NCBI RefSeq assembly: GCF_040183065.1
Contig: NC_091119.1
Span: forward strand, 207,622,798-207,686,797
Direction of reading: 5' to 3'
DNA length: 64,000 nt
Origin: Periplaneta americana
Lineage: Eukaryota; Arthropoda; Insecta; Blattodea; Blattidae
Below the pieces are notes generated by a model, which worked only from the letters and a program-made list of their open reading frames with translations, was not told the DNA's origin and did no database searches. Each line of letters opens with the position of its first letter. Position 1 is the first letter of the stretch. Below, piece after piece: positions 52,885-64,000 of this stretch. A program made the translations under genes and the position numbers.

Positions 52885-53864
52885 CAGCGGTGGCGAAAAT
52901 GTAATCGTGCGCCGAGCCACTTTGTAACCTGCAAAGTGCATAGCACCTATGGAGGGAGGCGTACACCCAAAGAGGAAGTGAAGTAACTGTCTGATTTATT
53001 AACGGATTTTCATTTTCTTTACGTCAAACACTTAAATATAATTTTATACAATACAAGGCTACAAACTATGTTTAGTACGTGTAACGAAGAAAGAAATGAA
53101 CAATAAATGAACATTATCACAACCTAAAATTAACTGTCTTCAGAATGTCTCTGCGACAGAGTTTCAAAATCAGGAATTATGTCACTTACTGCCAGTCGTA
53201 GTTGATCACGAAGGTATTTGTCTCTCAGTCGTGATCTAAATTTGGTTTTTACTATTTTAATTGTTGAAAATAAATTTTCACAAACGTAAGTTGTAGCGAA
53301 CATGGCTTCAACAGAGCAAGCGAAAGAACGAAGCTTCGGATATTTATTTTTTGGCAAATATTTGAAAGTTCAACATTTGTCAAGTCCTTACATCTAGCTT
53401 TCATTTAACATCACATTGTAAATCTATGAGTTTAAATTGAAGAGCTAACCGCATTATTCGTACATCTGCTGAAAAAGGATCGACGTACAAAGATGATGAT
53501 GATAATGATGATGATGATGATAACAACAATAACACAAGCTTTTAATGTTTCATCAGTAACATGTAGTATAATGCCGTTTTATGTTATACAACCGTTTTCC
53601 TCGTAATACTCGTAAACAAATCATACATCTAATATTCTCATCATATTGACAGCAAAAAATACGTCCTCCCATCCTACTTGGAACTTTCGTACATGTTTTC
53701 GAGAGAGACGTATGCCACTCGCAGATCAGAGACAAATACAAATGGAACGGAGTTTGACTCCAGTGAGTGAGAGGGTGGGGGTTGGCGGAGGTTAGAAACA
53801 AGCGAAATGCACAGCTATCACTGCGAGCCACAATGTCTCGCGAGTCACGTTCTCGCCACGGCTG
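52885..53864 (-). mobile_element. hAT transposon, internally deleted, 980 bp
   Basis: The 8-bp duplication ATCTAGGC lies at 52877-52884 and 53865-53872. The ends are CAGCGGTGGCGAAAATG and, from the right, CAGCCGTGGCGAGAACG. On the minus strand the N-terminal zinc finger survives (frame 53553-53831, CMICLRVLRGKRLYNIKRHY followed by TTC), and so does the C-terminal dimerisation domain (frame 53130-53357, YPKLRSFACSVEAMFATTYV, then CENLFSTIKIVKTKFRSRL). The catalytic core between them is missing. A GAT run lies at about 53490-53522. Confidence 0.93.
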
Positions 53865-53879
53865 ATCTAGGCTATATTC

Positions 53880-54970
53880 GTTTGCGATACATGGCAGCGC
53901 TACCCTAACCTATGGGATGCTATAGAAAATCCATAAACCAACCGCAATCTGACTTCAAAGGAAGTTATCTTGCAGGACACATCAGACTCTAAACTTCTAG
54001 TGGAACTGAATTAAATAATGGTAAACATTCGCGCCATGGTGTTCAGCTATTCCTGTAGTTTATAAGGTCAGTTGTGCGCGTCCATCAGAGACGTGCCGTC
54101 ATCTTTTAATTAAACCGCCTATTGTTGTCAGATATCGAGTTATTCTCTCTTTAGTGACCGGGAAAATTCGAGAACAATAAGAGTCTTGTGTGCTGCAGCA
54201 TCCGAAGTGTCTGCGGCCAGTCCTTCGCTTCCAGTTTAGTGCGCCCCTATGTGTGAATTCAGCGGAAATATTCAGCCACTATTCCGCCTAAATGAATAGC
54301 TTTATTTATAATTAATAAAATTTGCATTTATTTGGTATCCGGCTTTTCAGTACAATGAACATGGCCCGATTCTCTCAGAGTTAAAATGGTACATCTGAAA
54401 TTTTAATTAAGTTGTCCAATGCGTTTATTCGCATTTAATTTTGGACCTTAGTGAGCGCGCTGTTAGATATATTTAGTTATCAGGTAACTAAACGGTTTTA
54501 TTTTGAGAAGCAACCGTCTGTGAAATTCGTGTATCTGGCCAACAGGAAATTCCTCGTCGATTACATAAAATTCCTGGAACACAAAGCGTTTTATTATCAC
54601 AGTCATTTCACAATTTATGAAAAAAAAAATGAACGTTTTAAAAATGGAGGCGCCCTCGTATGGACAGTTGCAGTCCACATTCTGTTACTCAGGTCTCTGT
54701 AACTTGTTTGACCTTTCGGTTAGCGAGTCTTAATCCTTGATTTCATAATTTCGTCGACTGAAGCATCTCAGGAAAGATCTGGACTTTTCTAAACCCTATC
54801 CTCGTGGCAGATCTCTTCCCTGATTTTTACTTCCACATTGCATAAAGTAGCTATAAAGACAAAAGCATTACGATGCAGCAAAAATCAATTTCGATATTGT
54901 CATGGAAACGCAATTTCTAATATAGACAGGGAAAGTAATTTCATCTTGCCGCTATCTTATGCAGAGACAG
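53880..54970. other. Non-coding interval
   Basis: The frames at 54451-54702 (+) and 54463-54678 (-) overlap and are not recognisable. Nothing else is seen. Confidence 0.45.
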
Positions 54971-54977
54971 TATATTC

Positions 54978-55030
54978 CAGCGGTTTCCAACCTGTGGTCC
55001 TCGTGACCGAATGGCATTTTAACTAAGCCT
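54978..55030 (+). mobile_element. Isolated hAT-like terminus
   Basis: CAGCGGTTTCCAACCTGTGG followed by TCCTCGTGACC resembles the end of the element at 13-1203. The rest of the element and a second end were not found. The family-A LINE at 55245 may interrupt it. Confidence 0.45.
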
Positions 55031-55244
55031 GTGTTCTCTGATTTTTATCAGCATGCTGGAATATTTTTTCTTATTCCAGAATTTATCAGAAAGACAGTCT
55101 GAAGGACTTAACTAACAAATTTTGCGTACTTATTAGATTTTTTCAGTTATTTTAATTATTTAAATTCTAGTCTTCAGGATCCAAATTTAATTGTGTTCAT
55201 AATTAAGAATGTTTGAATCAAATACAACAAAATTAAATTTGTCT

Positions 55245-55923
55245 TGCCGAGTTAAAATCGTGGAAATATAAAAATTGAAAATTTATCTTTTGAAGAGGTG
55301 GAGAAGTTCAAATATCTTGGAGCAACAGTAACAAATATAAATGATACTCGGGAGGAAATTAAACACAGAATAAATAGACGGGAAATGCCTGTTATTATTC
55401 GGTTGGGAAGCTTTTATCATCCAGTCTGCTGTCAAAAAATGTGAAAGTTAGAATTTATAAAACAGTCATATTACCGGTTATTGTTTATGGTTGTGAAACT
55501 TGGACTCTCACTTTGAGAGAGGAACATAGGTTAAGGTGTTTGAGAATAAGGTGCTTAGGAAAATATTTGGGGCTAAGAGGAATGAAGTTACAAGAGAATG
55601 GAGAAAGTTACACAACGCAGAGCTGCACGCATTGTATACTTCTCCTGCCATAATTAGGAATATAAAATCCAGACGTTTGAGATGGGCAGGACATGTAGCA
55701 CGTAAGGGCGAATCCAGAAATGCATATAGAGTGTTAGTTGGGAGGCCAGAGGGAAAAAGACCTTTAGGGAGGCCGAGACGTAGATGGGAGGATAATATAA
55801 AAATGGATTTGAGGGAGGTAGGATATGATGGTAGAGACTGGATTAATCTTGCTCAGGATAGGGACCGATGGCGGGCTTATGTGAGGGCGGCAATGAACCT
55901 CCGGGTTCCTTAAAAGCCAGTAG

Positions 55924-55925
<2 letters not shown>
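55245..55925 (+). mobile_element. Family-A LINE copy 6, 5'-truncated
   Basis: It begins at the segment [20 protein letters not shown] and continues [20 protein letters not shown]. After a one-base loss near 55536, the frame 55536-55913 (125 codons) reads [20 protein letters not shown], then [20 protein letters not shown], then [20 protein letters not shown], ending MNLRVP and stop, the normal family C-terminus. The tail AAAAGCCAGTAGGT passes into ATT repeats (55926-55970) instead of TAAG. Confidence 0.9.

Positions 55926-55970
<45 letters not shown>
55926..55970. repeat. ATT microsatellite
   Basis: About 14 units directly after the LINE tail. Confidence 0.95.
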
Positions 55971-55971
<1 letters not shown>

Positions 55972-56759
55972 TACACTTAATCTACAGCAGTTATTCCATG
56001 TGACACTTATCTGAACCTTAGGTAGAGTTTATAAATGAAATCAAATGTTTTACTATGATGCTCATAAAATTGTAATCTTTCGGATTACACACGGTAGATG
56101 ACAGTTGGTACAAGACGACAAACGTGCAGCATGGAAGCTAAATCTTGAGTTCGAGTCTCGTCCTGCTTTGCCAACTGTAGGAAGTGTGGTGAACAACAAT
56201 CACGAAACTCACGCACTGTTTCGACGAGGGTGCAAAAGCAGTGTTGTCTAAGTCAGGCGGGGATTCAGGAAGAATTGAAGTCAGCGGATTATAGCTAGAT
56301 ATCATCTCAATAGTCATTTTAATTTTGCTTTTCATTAAACCTCCCTCTTTGCATGTTTTATATACAGATTAACGACATAAGTCGAGCGTATGACCTATCA
56401 TGTAGGTGAATAGAGGTTCATTTATAAAACGTTTTGTCTCTAATGAATAAGTCAATTGCAATGTTGAATAGAAACTCTTCATACGTCCCCCAATTTGAGG
56501 GGGTTTGAAGTGAGGCCCATACAAGCCGGTCCTTCACGGATGGATGGAAGTTGTATACATATTGTATAAGTTGTCCCAGCATTAAAAGTGAACTTTAATG
56601 CAACTAAAATAAAACCACTTAAGTCGGGCTTACATATTATAGCAGAGCGATTCTCTTGAGCGTGCTGCTGTGCGGGTCGCCAGCATTATCAGGAGCACTT
56701 TGAGAGGGAGCGGCTAGGTGCTGCCTACAGGCAGACTCGAAAGTCAGGACCGCTAGGCT
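55971..56759. other. Non-coding interval
   Basis: Nothing is recognised. Confidence 0.5.
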
Positions 56760-58240
56760 CATTCAGTCATGCACTCACTCATAGTCACTCATTGATTCAG
56801 TAACTCGTTCATTGACTGAGTCACTCATTCACTCACTGACGATCATACTTTCACCCATTCACTTCGTCATTCGCTCACTCACTCAATCAATCAATCACTG
56901 ATTCACTCATTTAGTCATCCACACACTCAGTAATAACTCGCTCAGTGATTGAGTTACTCATTCACTCACTGTTGCTCATTCTTTCATCCATTCGCTCATG
57001 CATTCACTCACTCACTCAATCATTGAGTCACTCATTCACTCACTGTTGCTCATTCTTTCAATTATTCACTCAGTCATTCGCTCATCCATTCACTCACTCA
57101 CTCAATCAATCATTGAATCACTCATTCAGTCATCCACTCAGTCAGTAATAACTCACTCAGTGACTGAGTCACTCATTCACTCACTGTTGCTCATTCTTTC
57201 ATCCATTCACTCAGTCATTCGCTCATCCATTCACTCACTCACTCAATCAATCACTGAGTCACTTATTCAGTCATCCACTCAGTCAGTCAGTAATAACTCG
57301 CTCAGTGACTGAGTCACTCATTCACTCACTGTTGCTCATTCTTTCATCCATTCACTCAGTCATTCGCTCATCCATTCACTCACTCACTCAATCAATCAAT
57401 GAGTCACTCATTCAGTCATCCACTCAGTCAGTCAGTAATAACTCGCTCAGTGACTGAGTCACTCATTCACTCACTGTTGCTCATTCTTTCAATTATTCAC
57501 TCAGTCATTCGCTCATCCATTCACTCACTCATTCACTCAATCATTGAGTCACTCATTCAGTCATCCACTCACTCAGTAATAACTCGCTCAGTGACTGAGT
57601 CACTCATTCACTCACTGTTGCTCATTCTTTCAATTATTCACTCAGTCATTCGCTCATCCATTCACTCAGTCACTCAATCAATCAATCAATGAGTCACTCA
57701 TTCAGTCATCCACTCACTCAGTCAGTAATAACTCACTCAGTGACTGAGTCACTCATTCACTCACTGTTGCTCATTCTTTCAATTATTCACTCAGTCATTC
57801 GCTCATCCATTCACTCACTCATTCACTCAATCATTGAGTCACTCATTCAGTCATCCACTCACTCAGTAATAACTCGCTCAGTGACTGAGTCACTCATTCA
57901 CTCACTGTTGCTCATTCTTTCAATTATTCACTCAGTCATTCGCTCATCCATTCACTCACTCACTCAATCAATCATTGAGTCACTCATTCAGTCATCCACT
58001 CAGTCAGTAATAACTCACTCAGTGACTGAGTCACTCATTCACTCACTGTTGCTCATTCTTTCAATTATTCACTCAGTCATTCGCTCATCCATTCACTCAC
58101 TCACTCAATCAATCAATGAGTCACTCATTCAGTCATCCACTCACTCAGTCAGTAATAACTCGCTCAGTAACTGAGTCACTCATTCACTCACTCACAGTCA
58201 CTTAGTCACATTCATTCACTCACTCATACGCTCATATGCT
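56760..58240. repeat. TCAC/TCAT-based minisatellite with 141-149-bp higher-order unit
   Basis: The sequence is a four-base-like mosaic of CACT, CATT, CAGT and CAAT words. These are organised in units marked by ACTGTTGCTCATTCTTTC at about 56968, 57042, 57183, 57328, 57472, 57613, 57762, 57903 and 58043, giving about nine units of 141-149 bases (the first spacing is half-length). Open frames rich in H, S, I and L (56945-58174) are products of the repeat. Confidence 0.95.
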
Positions 58241-58299
58241 CTCAGTGACTCACACAAGTTTACGAAAATATAGGCCCGCATATCCTTAACACATGCATA

Positions 58300-58640
58300 G
58301 CCTACATGTATAGGAATGCAAAAACGGACACGGAGAAATATAAGTACAAGAACAGTGGCAAGGATGATAAGGGCAAAGGTAAGGATGACATGGGAAAATG
58401 TAAAGATGACAAGGACAAAAATAATTATGGTAAGGACGAAGTTAAGGATAGCAAGCACAAATACACGGTTGTTAAAAATAGAGATCAGGATGATAGGAAC
58501 CAATGTGAAGATAACAAGGATAAAGGTAAGGATGATAAGGGCAAAGGCAAGAACGATGAGAAGGTAAGACAAGGTGAAATGAACAAAGATAAAGCAAGCA
58601 AGGACAACTGAAAGGATCGGCCAACAATGACGAGAATAGG
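58300..58640 (+). repeat. Degenerate purine-rich repeat (GATGATAAGG-like)
   Basis: Variants of AAGGATGATAAGGGCAAAGG recur irregularly. The frame 58306-58611 encodes a K/D/N-rich 101-residue product, and a second frame is open beside it. Low complexity and two open frames argue for an old minisatellite rather than a gene, though a charged repetitive protein cannot be excluded. Confidence 0.6.
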
Positions 58641-59700
58641 GATGATAAAGTCAAAATATTAATAAGAACAAAAGTAAGGTAAGAAAGATGACAGGAATAA
58701 TGATGAGGATAATGATGACTATGGCAGATGCTGTCATGTACCACGTGATACAGGGCTTCGGTTAATGACGAGCATACAAAGATTTCGACTCGTGTGTATA
58801 CAACACTGTCATAGTCCCTGCCTGTGTAATTAAATCAGGGAACCAAGAAAAAAACATTAGAGGTGTGTACTTAACGTCAATAGTGATGACTTGTATAATA
58901 AACTTAAGAAGTTAGAAATTTTATTATAGCCTATGACTTGATCTAAAAGCCACAGTATTCATTTTTCAATTACTCAAAGCATTGAAAAGGTAAAAAAAAA
59001 AGTATTAGGGTATACTGGAGGGTGAATTTAGTGGGTAAGTGGGGTCGGCGGGGGGGGGGGGAACCTGTGCATTCAATAGGGTGGTAAGGCAGACTGCAGC
59101 AGCTGTTTTGCTTTGCTTTTTGGTATGCGGGCGCTAATAGAAGAGCGGAAAAAAGGGGTGGGTGGTATGTGTAGAGGGGGGAAGCTGCCCTTTCAGATCC
59201 TTTCCTCTCCTTTTCTTACAATGCATAGATGCCCATAAAAGAACCAGGGATAGAGTTAAGAATTTTTTTTCCGCCCTTCCTTTCGTATCTTTCACTGTCT
59301 CTGTTGTCTCGGAGGGGAGGTACGAAGTGAAACTTTTCGTAGTCGTAGAAAGTTCTTTTGTTCTCAATACAAGTGCAAACAATCAGATATAAAATGAATC
59401 CCTCTTCACCTTCACTCGCCGGAGAATTACGTGCCTTCTTGTATCTTAAGGTAAATTATTTCCCAGCGTACCTTGATTTCTTTTCTATATCATTCCACTA
59501 TCTTAAGAAAATTATTTTCCTCCTCGTCTAGTACTGCCAATCCTAATTATTCCCCTCTGCTATACCTTATTTTCATTTGCACATCTCCCCTTTGTCTTTC
59601 GCTCTCCGTTTATTTCTCTTTCCTTACGCCTCCGTCTTCTCGTCCTTGTCTTCACTTGCTCTCCCGTCTTCCTCTTTCCTCTTCTTCTTATTTTATTTTT
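58641..59700. other. Non-coding interval
   Basis: It holds a 12-base G run at 59050-59061 and pyrimidine-rich DNA from about 59570. Small frames at 59134-59392 overlap on both strands and are not recognisable. Confidence 0.5.
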
Positions 59701-59729
59701 TCGCTCTCTCCTCACTCTCCCTTTTTATA

Positions 59730-60690
59730 TTTATTTATTTATTTATTTATTTACTTATTTATTTATTTAAATTTAAATATACAGGATAGACAATATAATT
59801 GCAAACAAACAAGAAAAATATAAATAAAATAATGCAATCAATATAAAAAAGGAGATACAGTAGTATTAACAAAATTTGAGACCGAATGAGCAGCGCTCGT
59901 GTTCGGTCGCAGTTCAGATATAATATTAATAGGCCTATAAGAGAATATAAAATAAAATAAAATAAAATAGGAAATAAAATTAAAATTACAGTTACAGAAA
60001 TTATATAATACAATATTAATATAAGAGAAATATAGAAAATAAAAAATAATAATAAAAATAAATAAGTAAAATAAAATAGGAACTAAAATTTAAATTACAG
60101 CGGTAATGGAATTATATAATATAATATTAACACTAGAGAAGAATAATATTGCATGTGAAAAGTAGGACTATATATATATCAAAATTATAAAATACAAATA
60201 TAATATAGGTTGATTAATCCATACACATAGACTATAAATTTATTTAATCAAATTGAAGATATTAACACGTTTCTAATTTTCTTGTTATATGTTAGTGGGT
60301 TACATGTTAGAAGTTCTGGGTGTAATTTAGTTAAAGCATTGTACAACCGAGGGCCAAAATTTATGCTATGCTTTAGACCAGCAGATGCGAGACATTTAGG
60401 TTCTACTAATGTTGAATTAATATTTCGTCTTGTGTCATAATTGTGTGTCTGTAATACAAACTTATTACGATTTTTATGATACAATTTTAACAGCGTATAC
60501 TTATAAATTTGTTCAATATTAAATACATTAAATTCAGAATAAATTAATTTAGTTGGATAATCAAACGTTTCTTCAAACAAATTTTAATTATTCGTTTTCG
60601 TAGTAAATTTAACGGACTAAGATTAATTTTTGTACTTCCACCCCAAACAATTATACCATATTGAATGATAGACTGAATAATATGCTTTTA
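59730..60690 (-). mobile_element. Non-LTR retrotransposon 3' part, relative of 23565-24793
   Basis: The minus-strand frame 60248-60580 reads FDYPTKLIYSEFNVFNIEQI, then YKYTLLKLYHKNRNKFVLQT, then LVEPKCLASAGLKHSINFGP and RLYNALTKLHPELLTCN. It parallels the C-terminal region of the + strand element at 24137-24622 (KDYPSELLFKHFKVFNIKQM, then FSEPKCKTKAAFYHSMSQSP). A 500-base AT-rich 3' UTR ends in TTTA repeats at 59726-59771. A short stretch upstream (60590-60690) continues the protein in another frame. Confidence 0.82.
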
Positions 60691-60915
60691 GATTTTTATT
60701 TCCTTTTACTTTCTCCTCAGTTTATCTTCCCACTGTTCCTAACCTCTTCTTCACTGTTCCCTTTCCCTTCTTCGTTATAGGCCTACACTCTTCAGTTTCC
60801 TTAAGCCGCCTCTCCATATTCTTCTTTAATATTTATAGTCCCTAACATACTGTACGTAGTTGGGAAGAAATCTGTAATATGTACATTATTTCAAGAATGT
60901 TCTATCTTAATGACT
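60691..60915. other. Pyrimidine-rich gap
   Basis: Nothing is recognised. Confidence 0.5.
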
Positions 60916-61200
60916 CGTCAAAATGGAAATTATGAGAAAACTTACACTTTTCAATTCTTATTTTTTCTGTCCATTTCACACGCTCTATTCTTCTCCATAT
61001 CCACATCGCAAATGCTTTCAGTCGTTTCTCTTCACTTCTTCGTAATGTCCATGTTCCTGCCCCACACAAAACTAGACTACAATGTCACAGTCCACACACA
61101 GCACTTCAATAGTCTCTTCCTTAGTTCTTTCTCCAAAGGTCCGTAGAAAATGCTTCTTGTTCTATTAAAAGCTTACTTTGCCATAGCTATCCTCATGGCA
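60916..61200 (-). mobile_element. LINE fragment (RTE/BovB-like)
   Basis: The minus strand near 61100-60990 reads LCGAGTWTLRRSEEKRLKAF and then AMWIWRRIERVKWTEKIR, matching the ETWTLRKxDxxRLEAFEMWxWRRMERIxWTD segment of RTE-type proteins (from memory). The + strand open frame 60910-61146 is its shadow. No tail or ends are seen. Confidence 0.7.
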
Positions 61201-61472
61201 GAGCTCATGATACTACTCTAAGTATTATTTTCTATATAAGGGGAAATAAATATATCATACATTCCCGTAAAAGTGTGTGGCTTTAATTCATGGCAACAAA
61301 GGCATCGAGATATATTTCAAACGAATGATTTTTCTGCTGTCCTATAATTAATTACATTAACTAACTGGATCCAAGCTCTCAGAATTCTAGAGTCGACGGC
61401 ATTTGGGAAGGCGGTCATCGGCTATATGCGCCGTGGTATATGACGTCACAAGCTTGTATAGTAGAACCAATC
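61201..61472. other. Non-coding interval
   Basis: Nothing is recognised. Confidence 0.5.
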
Positions 61473-61681
61473 TAAGTCACACAGAGTTAGTGTGCACTCA
61501 ATGTTGGTTGCTTGACGGTTGTCAGCCCACTTTGAGGTCTGTGGATATAGAGGGAAAAATTGGATCGGTGTCGGGTAGAGTTCCCGGGTAGCTCAGTTGG
61601 GAGGGCGTTGGTACGTTTAACCAAAGGTCCCGGGTTGGATACCCGGCCCCGGAACAATTTTTCCCTCGAAATTATTCAAAT
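61473..61681 (+). mobile_element. tRNA-headed repeat, second copy of the 40615 family
   Basis: The body AAGTCACACAGAGTTAGTGT, then TCAGCCCACTTTGAGGTCTG, then the tRNA-like part at 61581-61654 (TAGCTCAGTTGGGAGGGC, stem TTGGT/ACCAA, GGGTTGGATACCC), then CAATTTTTCCCTCGAAATTA. The left inverted arm present at 40615 is absent here. Divergence between the copies is moderate. Confidence 0.82.
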
Positions 61682-62034
61682 TAACTTTACAGGGAATTAT
61701 ACATGAAAGCTTGATTTGCAATCTAAATCAGTCTGTAACAAGTACTTTCCAAGTTCGTTTGTTCACGAGTGATTGTTTCAATATGGGCCTACAGAATAAG
61801 TAAAATTAACATTGGCTAGATACTGTGTGTAAGATAAATAAATGGAAGGAGAGTATGTAAAAAGAAGTTACTGCGCATGCAAACGCGGGAAATAGTGTTT
61901 AAGGTTTATAATTATTTAAAAAATGTTGACGAGCAGAACGCTGGCAGCCATCATGGTGCTGGCGCAAGAAACGTCTGCAGAAGCATGTGGTGTGGATTTG
62001 AGAACCGTATAAAGAATATTGTTGGTGCCAAAGG
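61682..62034. other. Non-coding interval
   Basis: Nothing is recognised. Confidence 0.5.
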
Positions 62035-62097
62035 TCGCAGGATCGATACCCGGCCGCGGAACAATTTTTTCTTGAAATTATTCGAAAGAGGGTTTGT
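62035..62097 (+). mobile_element. Truncated tRNA-headed repeat, third copy
   Basis: GGTCGCAGGATCGATACCCG, then GCCGCGGAACAATTTTTTCT, then TGAAATTATTCGAAAG is the 3' third of the same repeat, beginning at box B. Confidence 0.8.
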
Positions 62098-63784
62098 TTG
62101 GTGTCATGCTTACAGTAATCGACAGCTAAAGTCATTATTGTCTTTCGATAATAATTTAAATTTTCTCCTGCGCTATTTGCATTGCACGTGCGCATAAAGT
62201 AGATGTGTGGCAACATTGTACGCCGCCTTACTCTCACTATCTGAGACTGACGCAAACGCTAGCAGACGATGGGCTTTCTAATAGGGATATCCTGAACTAG
62301 CACCAACAGATAGAGCACGTGTACTATGAGGGATGCGCTTTGCGTGTGCATTTGTTTTTCGGTATATAAACATTGAGGATATACGTAGTGTATTAGTATA
62401 TTAAATACGCTTAAAAAAAACTAAAAATGGCAAACATGCTTTAAACCTTCAAAAATAAAAGTAATAAAATTGGGCCTCGAAAGAGCTAGCTATTAAATAA
62501 AAGTAACTAGAAGTACTTCAACTAAGTAATTGTTGACTATAGTTTCATTTTGGAAGAGGAAAAAGAAAAATTAATAAAAACATATGCAACCTCGACAGCG
62601 AGCTATGCTAGCTTAGATTATATGCAGTAGTTGTAGGAGTCTCCGAAGTTTACGCCTGCAGTAAACTCTCGATAAACTGGGATGTTTATTATCCAGGACG
62701 ATCCCTAGTGAAATCCATTTCGTGAATAATGTTTTTAATGTACTGTATTCTAATTATTAAAGCCATGGTTTAAGTTCAAATTTTCAAAATCATCTTACAT
62801 AGTATTCAAAACTGCATGTCCTTAACCTACAAAACACACTACTAATCGTGATACTTTTGCGATCATATTATATCATCCTACTAAAAATTGCATTTGATCT
62901 TTCTGCAACTACAGAAAAAATACAAGGAATTCAATCTCGATAGTCTCTTCCCTATAAAAAACACATTGGTGGCTGCATATCCTGTTTTTAGCGTACGGTT
63001 CTTAAATACTAATTATTAAAGAGGACAATATTCACCTCGACATATTTCCTATTTTTTTATTCGTGCACCTCGTTCTCAAGGTTCTCGTTTAGGTTCATGA
63101 ACATTCAATTTACTCGTATCTATATTCTGCATACTGCAGATTTCCCCACCCATCTCGGGAAATCGCTCAATATTATACAGGTTTACGTTATTATTTATTG
63201 TAAATTAAACTAAATTATGAGGTAAGAAAATATTAAATTATACCAGGTTATACAAAATAATTGTAAATATAATTTTGACACGCACAGAAAACCAACAAGC
63301 GGGAAAACGTAATCAACTGTAGCATACGACAAAACATAGACCTACAATATGTTGTTCCGCATGGAACGCTCCTGCCATCTGAAGGTAAAACTTCGCATAA
63401 GATATCCCTATTGCTGTCGACTGTAGGGCTGTGGAATTCTTAGATTACAGTAGTCTACTCTTGTGCTCCGTGTTGATAGGCCTCTACAACCTGATCAGGT
63501 ATGGAAGCGGTTTATTATTATGCATTAGACGTATAAACCACGGTACCTTGTCTTCTTCTCCACTGGCATCATGTAATACACTAAAAGATGCTGTGTCTCC
63601 AACAATTCATTTTCTCTGTCTTCCTTCGGCAAGGAAGGGGAAACTGAGGCTCTTCACAGCGATTCATCAATAATTCCCTTTAAACCCCAACCAGTAAATT
63701 CTTCAGAGAAAAGTGAAATGAACACGTCAACAGTAAGCTTTAATACTGCTCGTCGGTGACTATTTCCTGTAGGGCAAAGTGGTG
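62098..63784. other. Non-coding interval
   Basis: No gene, RNA or element is recognised. A frame at 63431-63673 is open for 80 codons but unassigned. Confidence 0.45.
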
Positions 63785-64000
63785 CTTGAAATTAGTGCTT
63801 CCATTGACCAAGTCCGCAAGGAATGGAAGAGGCCTCACGTTCACATGCGAAAGCAGAGGTGGACGATCATCCAACCAGAATGGAGGTATCGTGTGGTAAG
63901 CACGATAACCCTCCCAGCCGTTATAGCTGTCTTTCGAAATCCGGATTTCGCTACCATTGTAGCTCCCTAAGTGCATCACAATGCTGGGTGGGCACTGGTC
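63785..64000 (-). mobile_element. tRNA-derived SINE, second type, cut by the window end
   Basis: On the minus strand the sequence (GACCAGTGCCCACCCAGCAT at 64000 downward, then GATTTCGGAT-like, then GGATGATCGTCCACCTCTGC) matches the body of the SINE at 21120-21452. The tRNA-like head lies beyond the window. Its 3' end is near 63785. Confidence 0.85.

Noticed and set aside
56945-58174. Several 67-161-codon H/S/I/L-rich frames
   Set aside because: Direct translation of the TCAC/TCAT minisatellite. Frames shift between units because unit length varies.
58306-58611. K/D-rich 101-codon frame as a gene
   Set aside because: A low-complexity purine repeat with a second frame open alongside. No recognisable domain, promoter or homologue.
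59473-59823. 116-codon S/L/F-rich frame
   Set aside because: Pyrimidine-rich DNA running into a TTTA LINE tail. Composition only.
1-64000. CRISPR arrays, prophage, bacterial operons or an endogenous virus
   Set aside because: Tandem arrays here have no regular spacers, no Cas-like or viral structural proteins were seen, and coding relics belong to eukaryotic transposon families.

Overview
The window is nuclear DNA of an AT-rich, transposon-dense insect genome. A cockroach or termite relative (Blattodea) is the best guess. The basis is the repeat families (a non-LTR element with a TAAG-repeat tail in seven copies, tRNA-headed SINEs ending in a GATACAGCGTCGT-type tail) together with an insect-style SoxB gene. 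The species is an inference, not a search result. There is no bacterial-style operon, CRISPR array or intact virus.

Only one host protein gene can be supported: an uninterrupted SoxB-group HMG-box gene (240 codons, Sox21b-like) at 31124-31846 on the + strand. It sits in a sharp GC-rich, CpG-rich island of about 0.9 kb with CCAAT and GC boxes just upstream. Several kilobases on either side hold no recognisable exon.

Almost everything else recognisable is mobile DNA, much of it nested. There are hAT elements and MITEs with 8-bp target duplications (13-1203, 13193-13396, 52885-53864, and a transposase relic at 17100-17880). There is a nearly complete pogo/Tigger-type element (46921-49463) whose transposase frame is broken by one stop codon. 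TA-flanked MITEs lie at 40224-40403 and 46642-46821, a Tigger-like element at 40476-41558, and a deleted mariner inside a LINE (39053-39527). At least six kinds of non-LTR retrotransposon are present. Several of them end in an AAGGCC/GGCCTT hairpin, and two family-A copies have clean 15-16 bp target duplications. tRNA-headed SINEs lie at 3951, 21120, 36228, 40642, 44131, 50618, 61473 and 63785. Two Penelope-like elements are arranged as large palindromes (7378-8605 and 49684-50306).

The most interesting signal is a set of five hammerhead-ribozyme-like motifs in the Penelope-like copies and next to a 54-bp tandem array. They represent three independent sequences. Stems I, II and III all differ in sequence between loci but keep their pairing, and every copy has one extra pyrimidine between the CUGANGA core and stem II. 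Other unusual structure includes a 54-bp array ending at a ribozyme, a 57-bp minisatellite open in two frames, a 1.6-kb AT satellite with a 261-bp higher-order repeat, a 1.4-kb TCAC/TCAT minisatellite, and a perfect 25-bp hairpin at a LINE truncation point.
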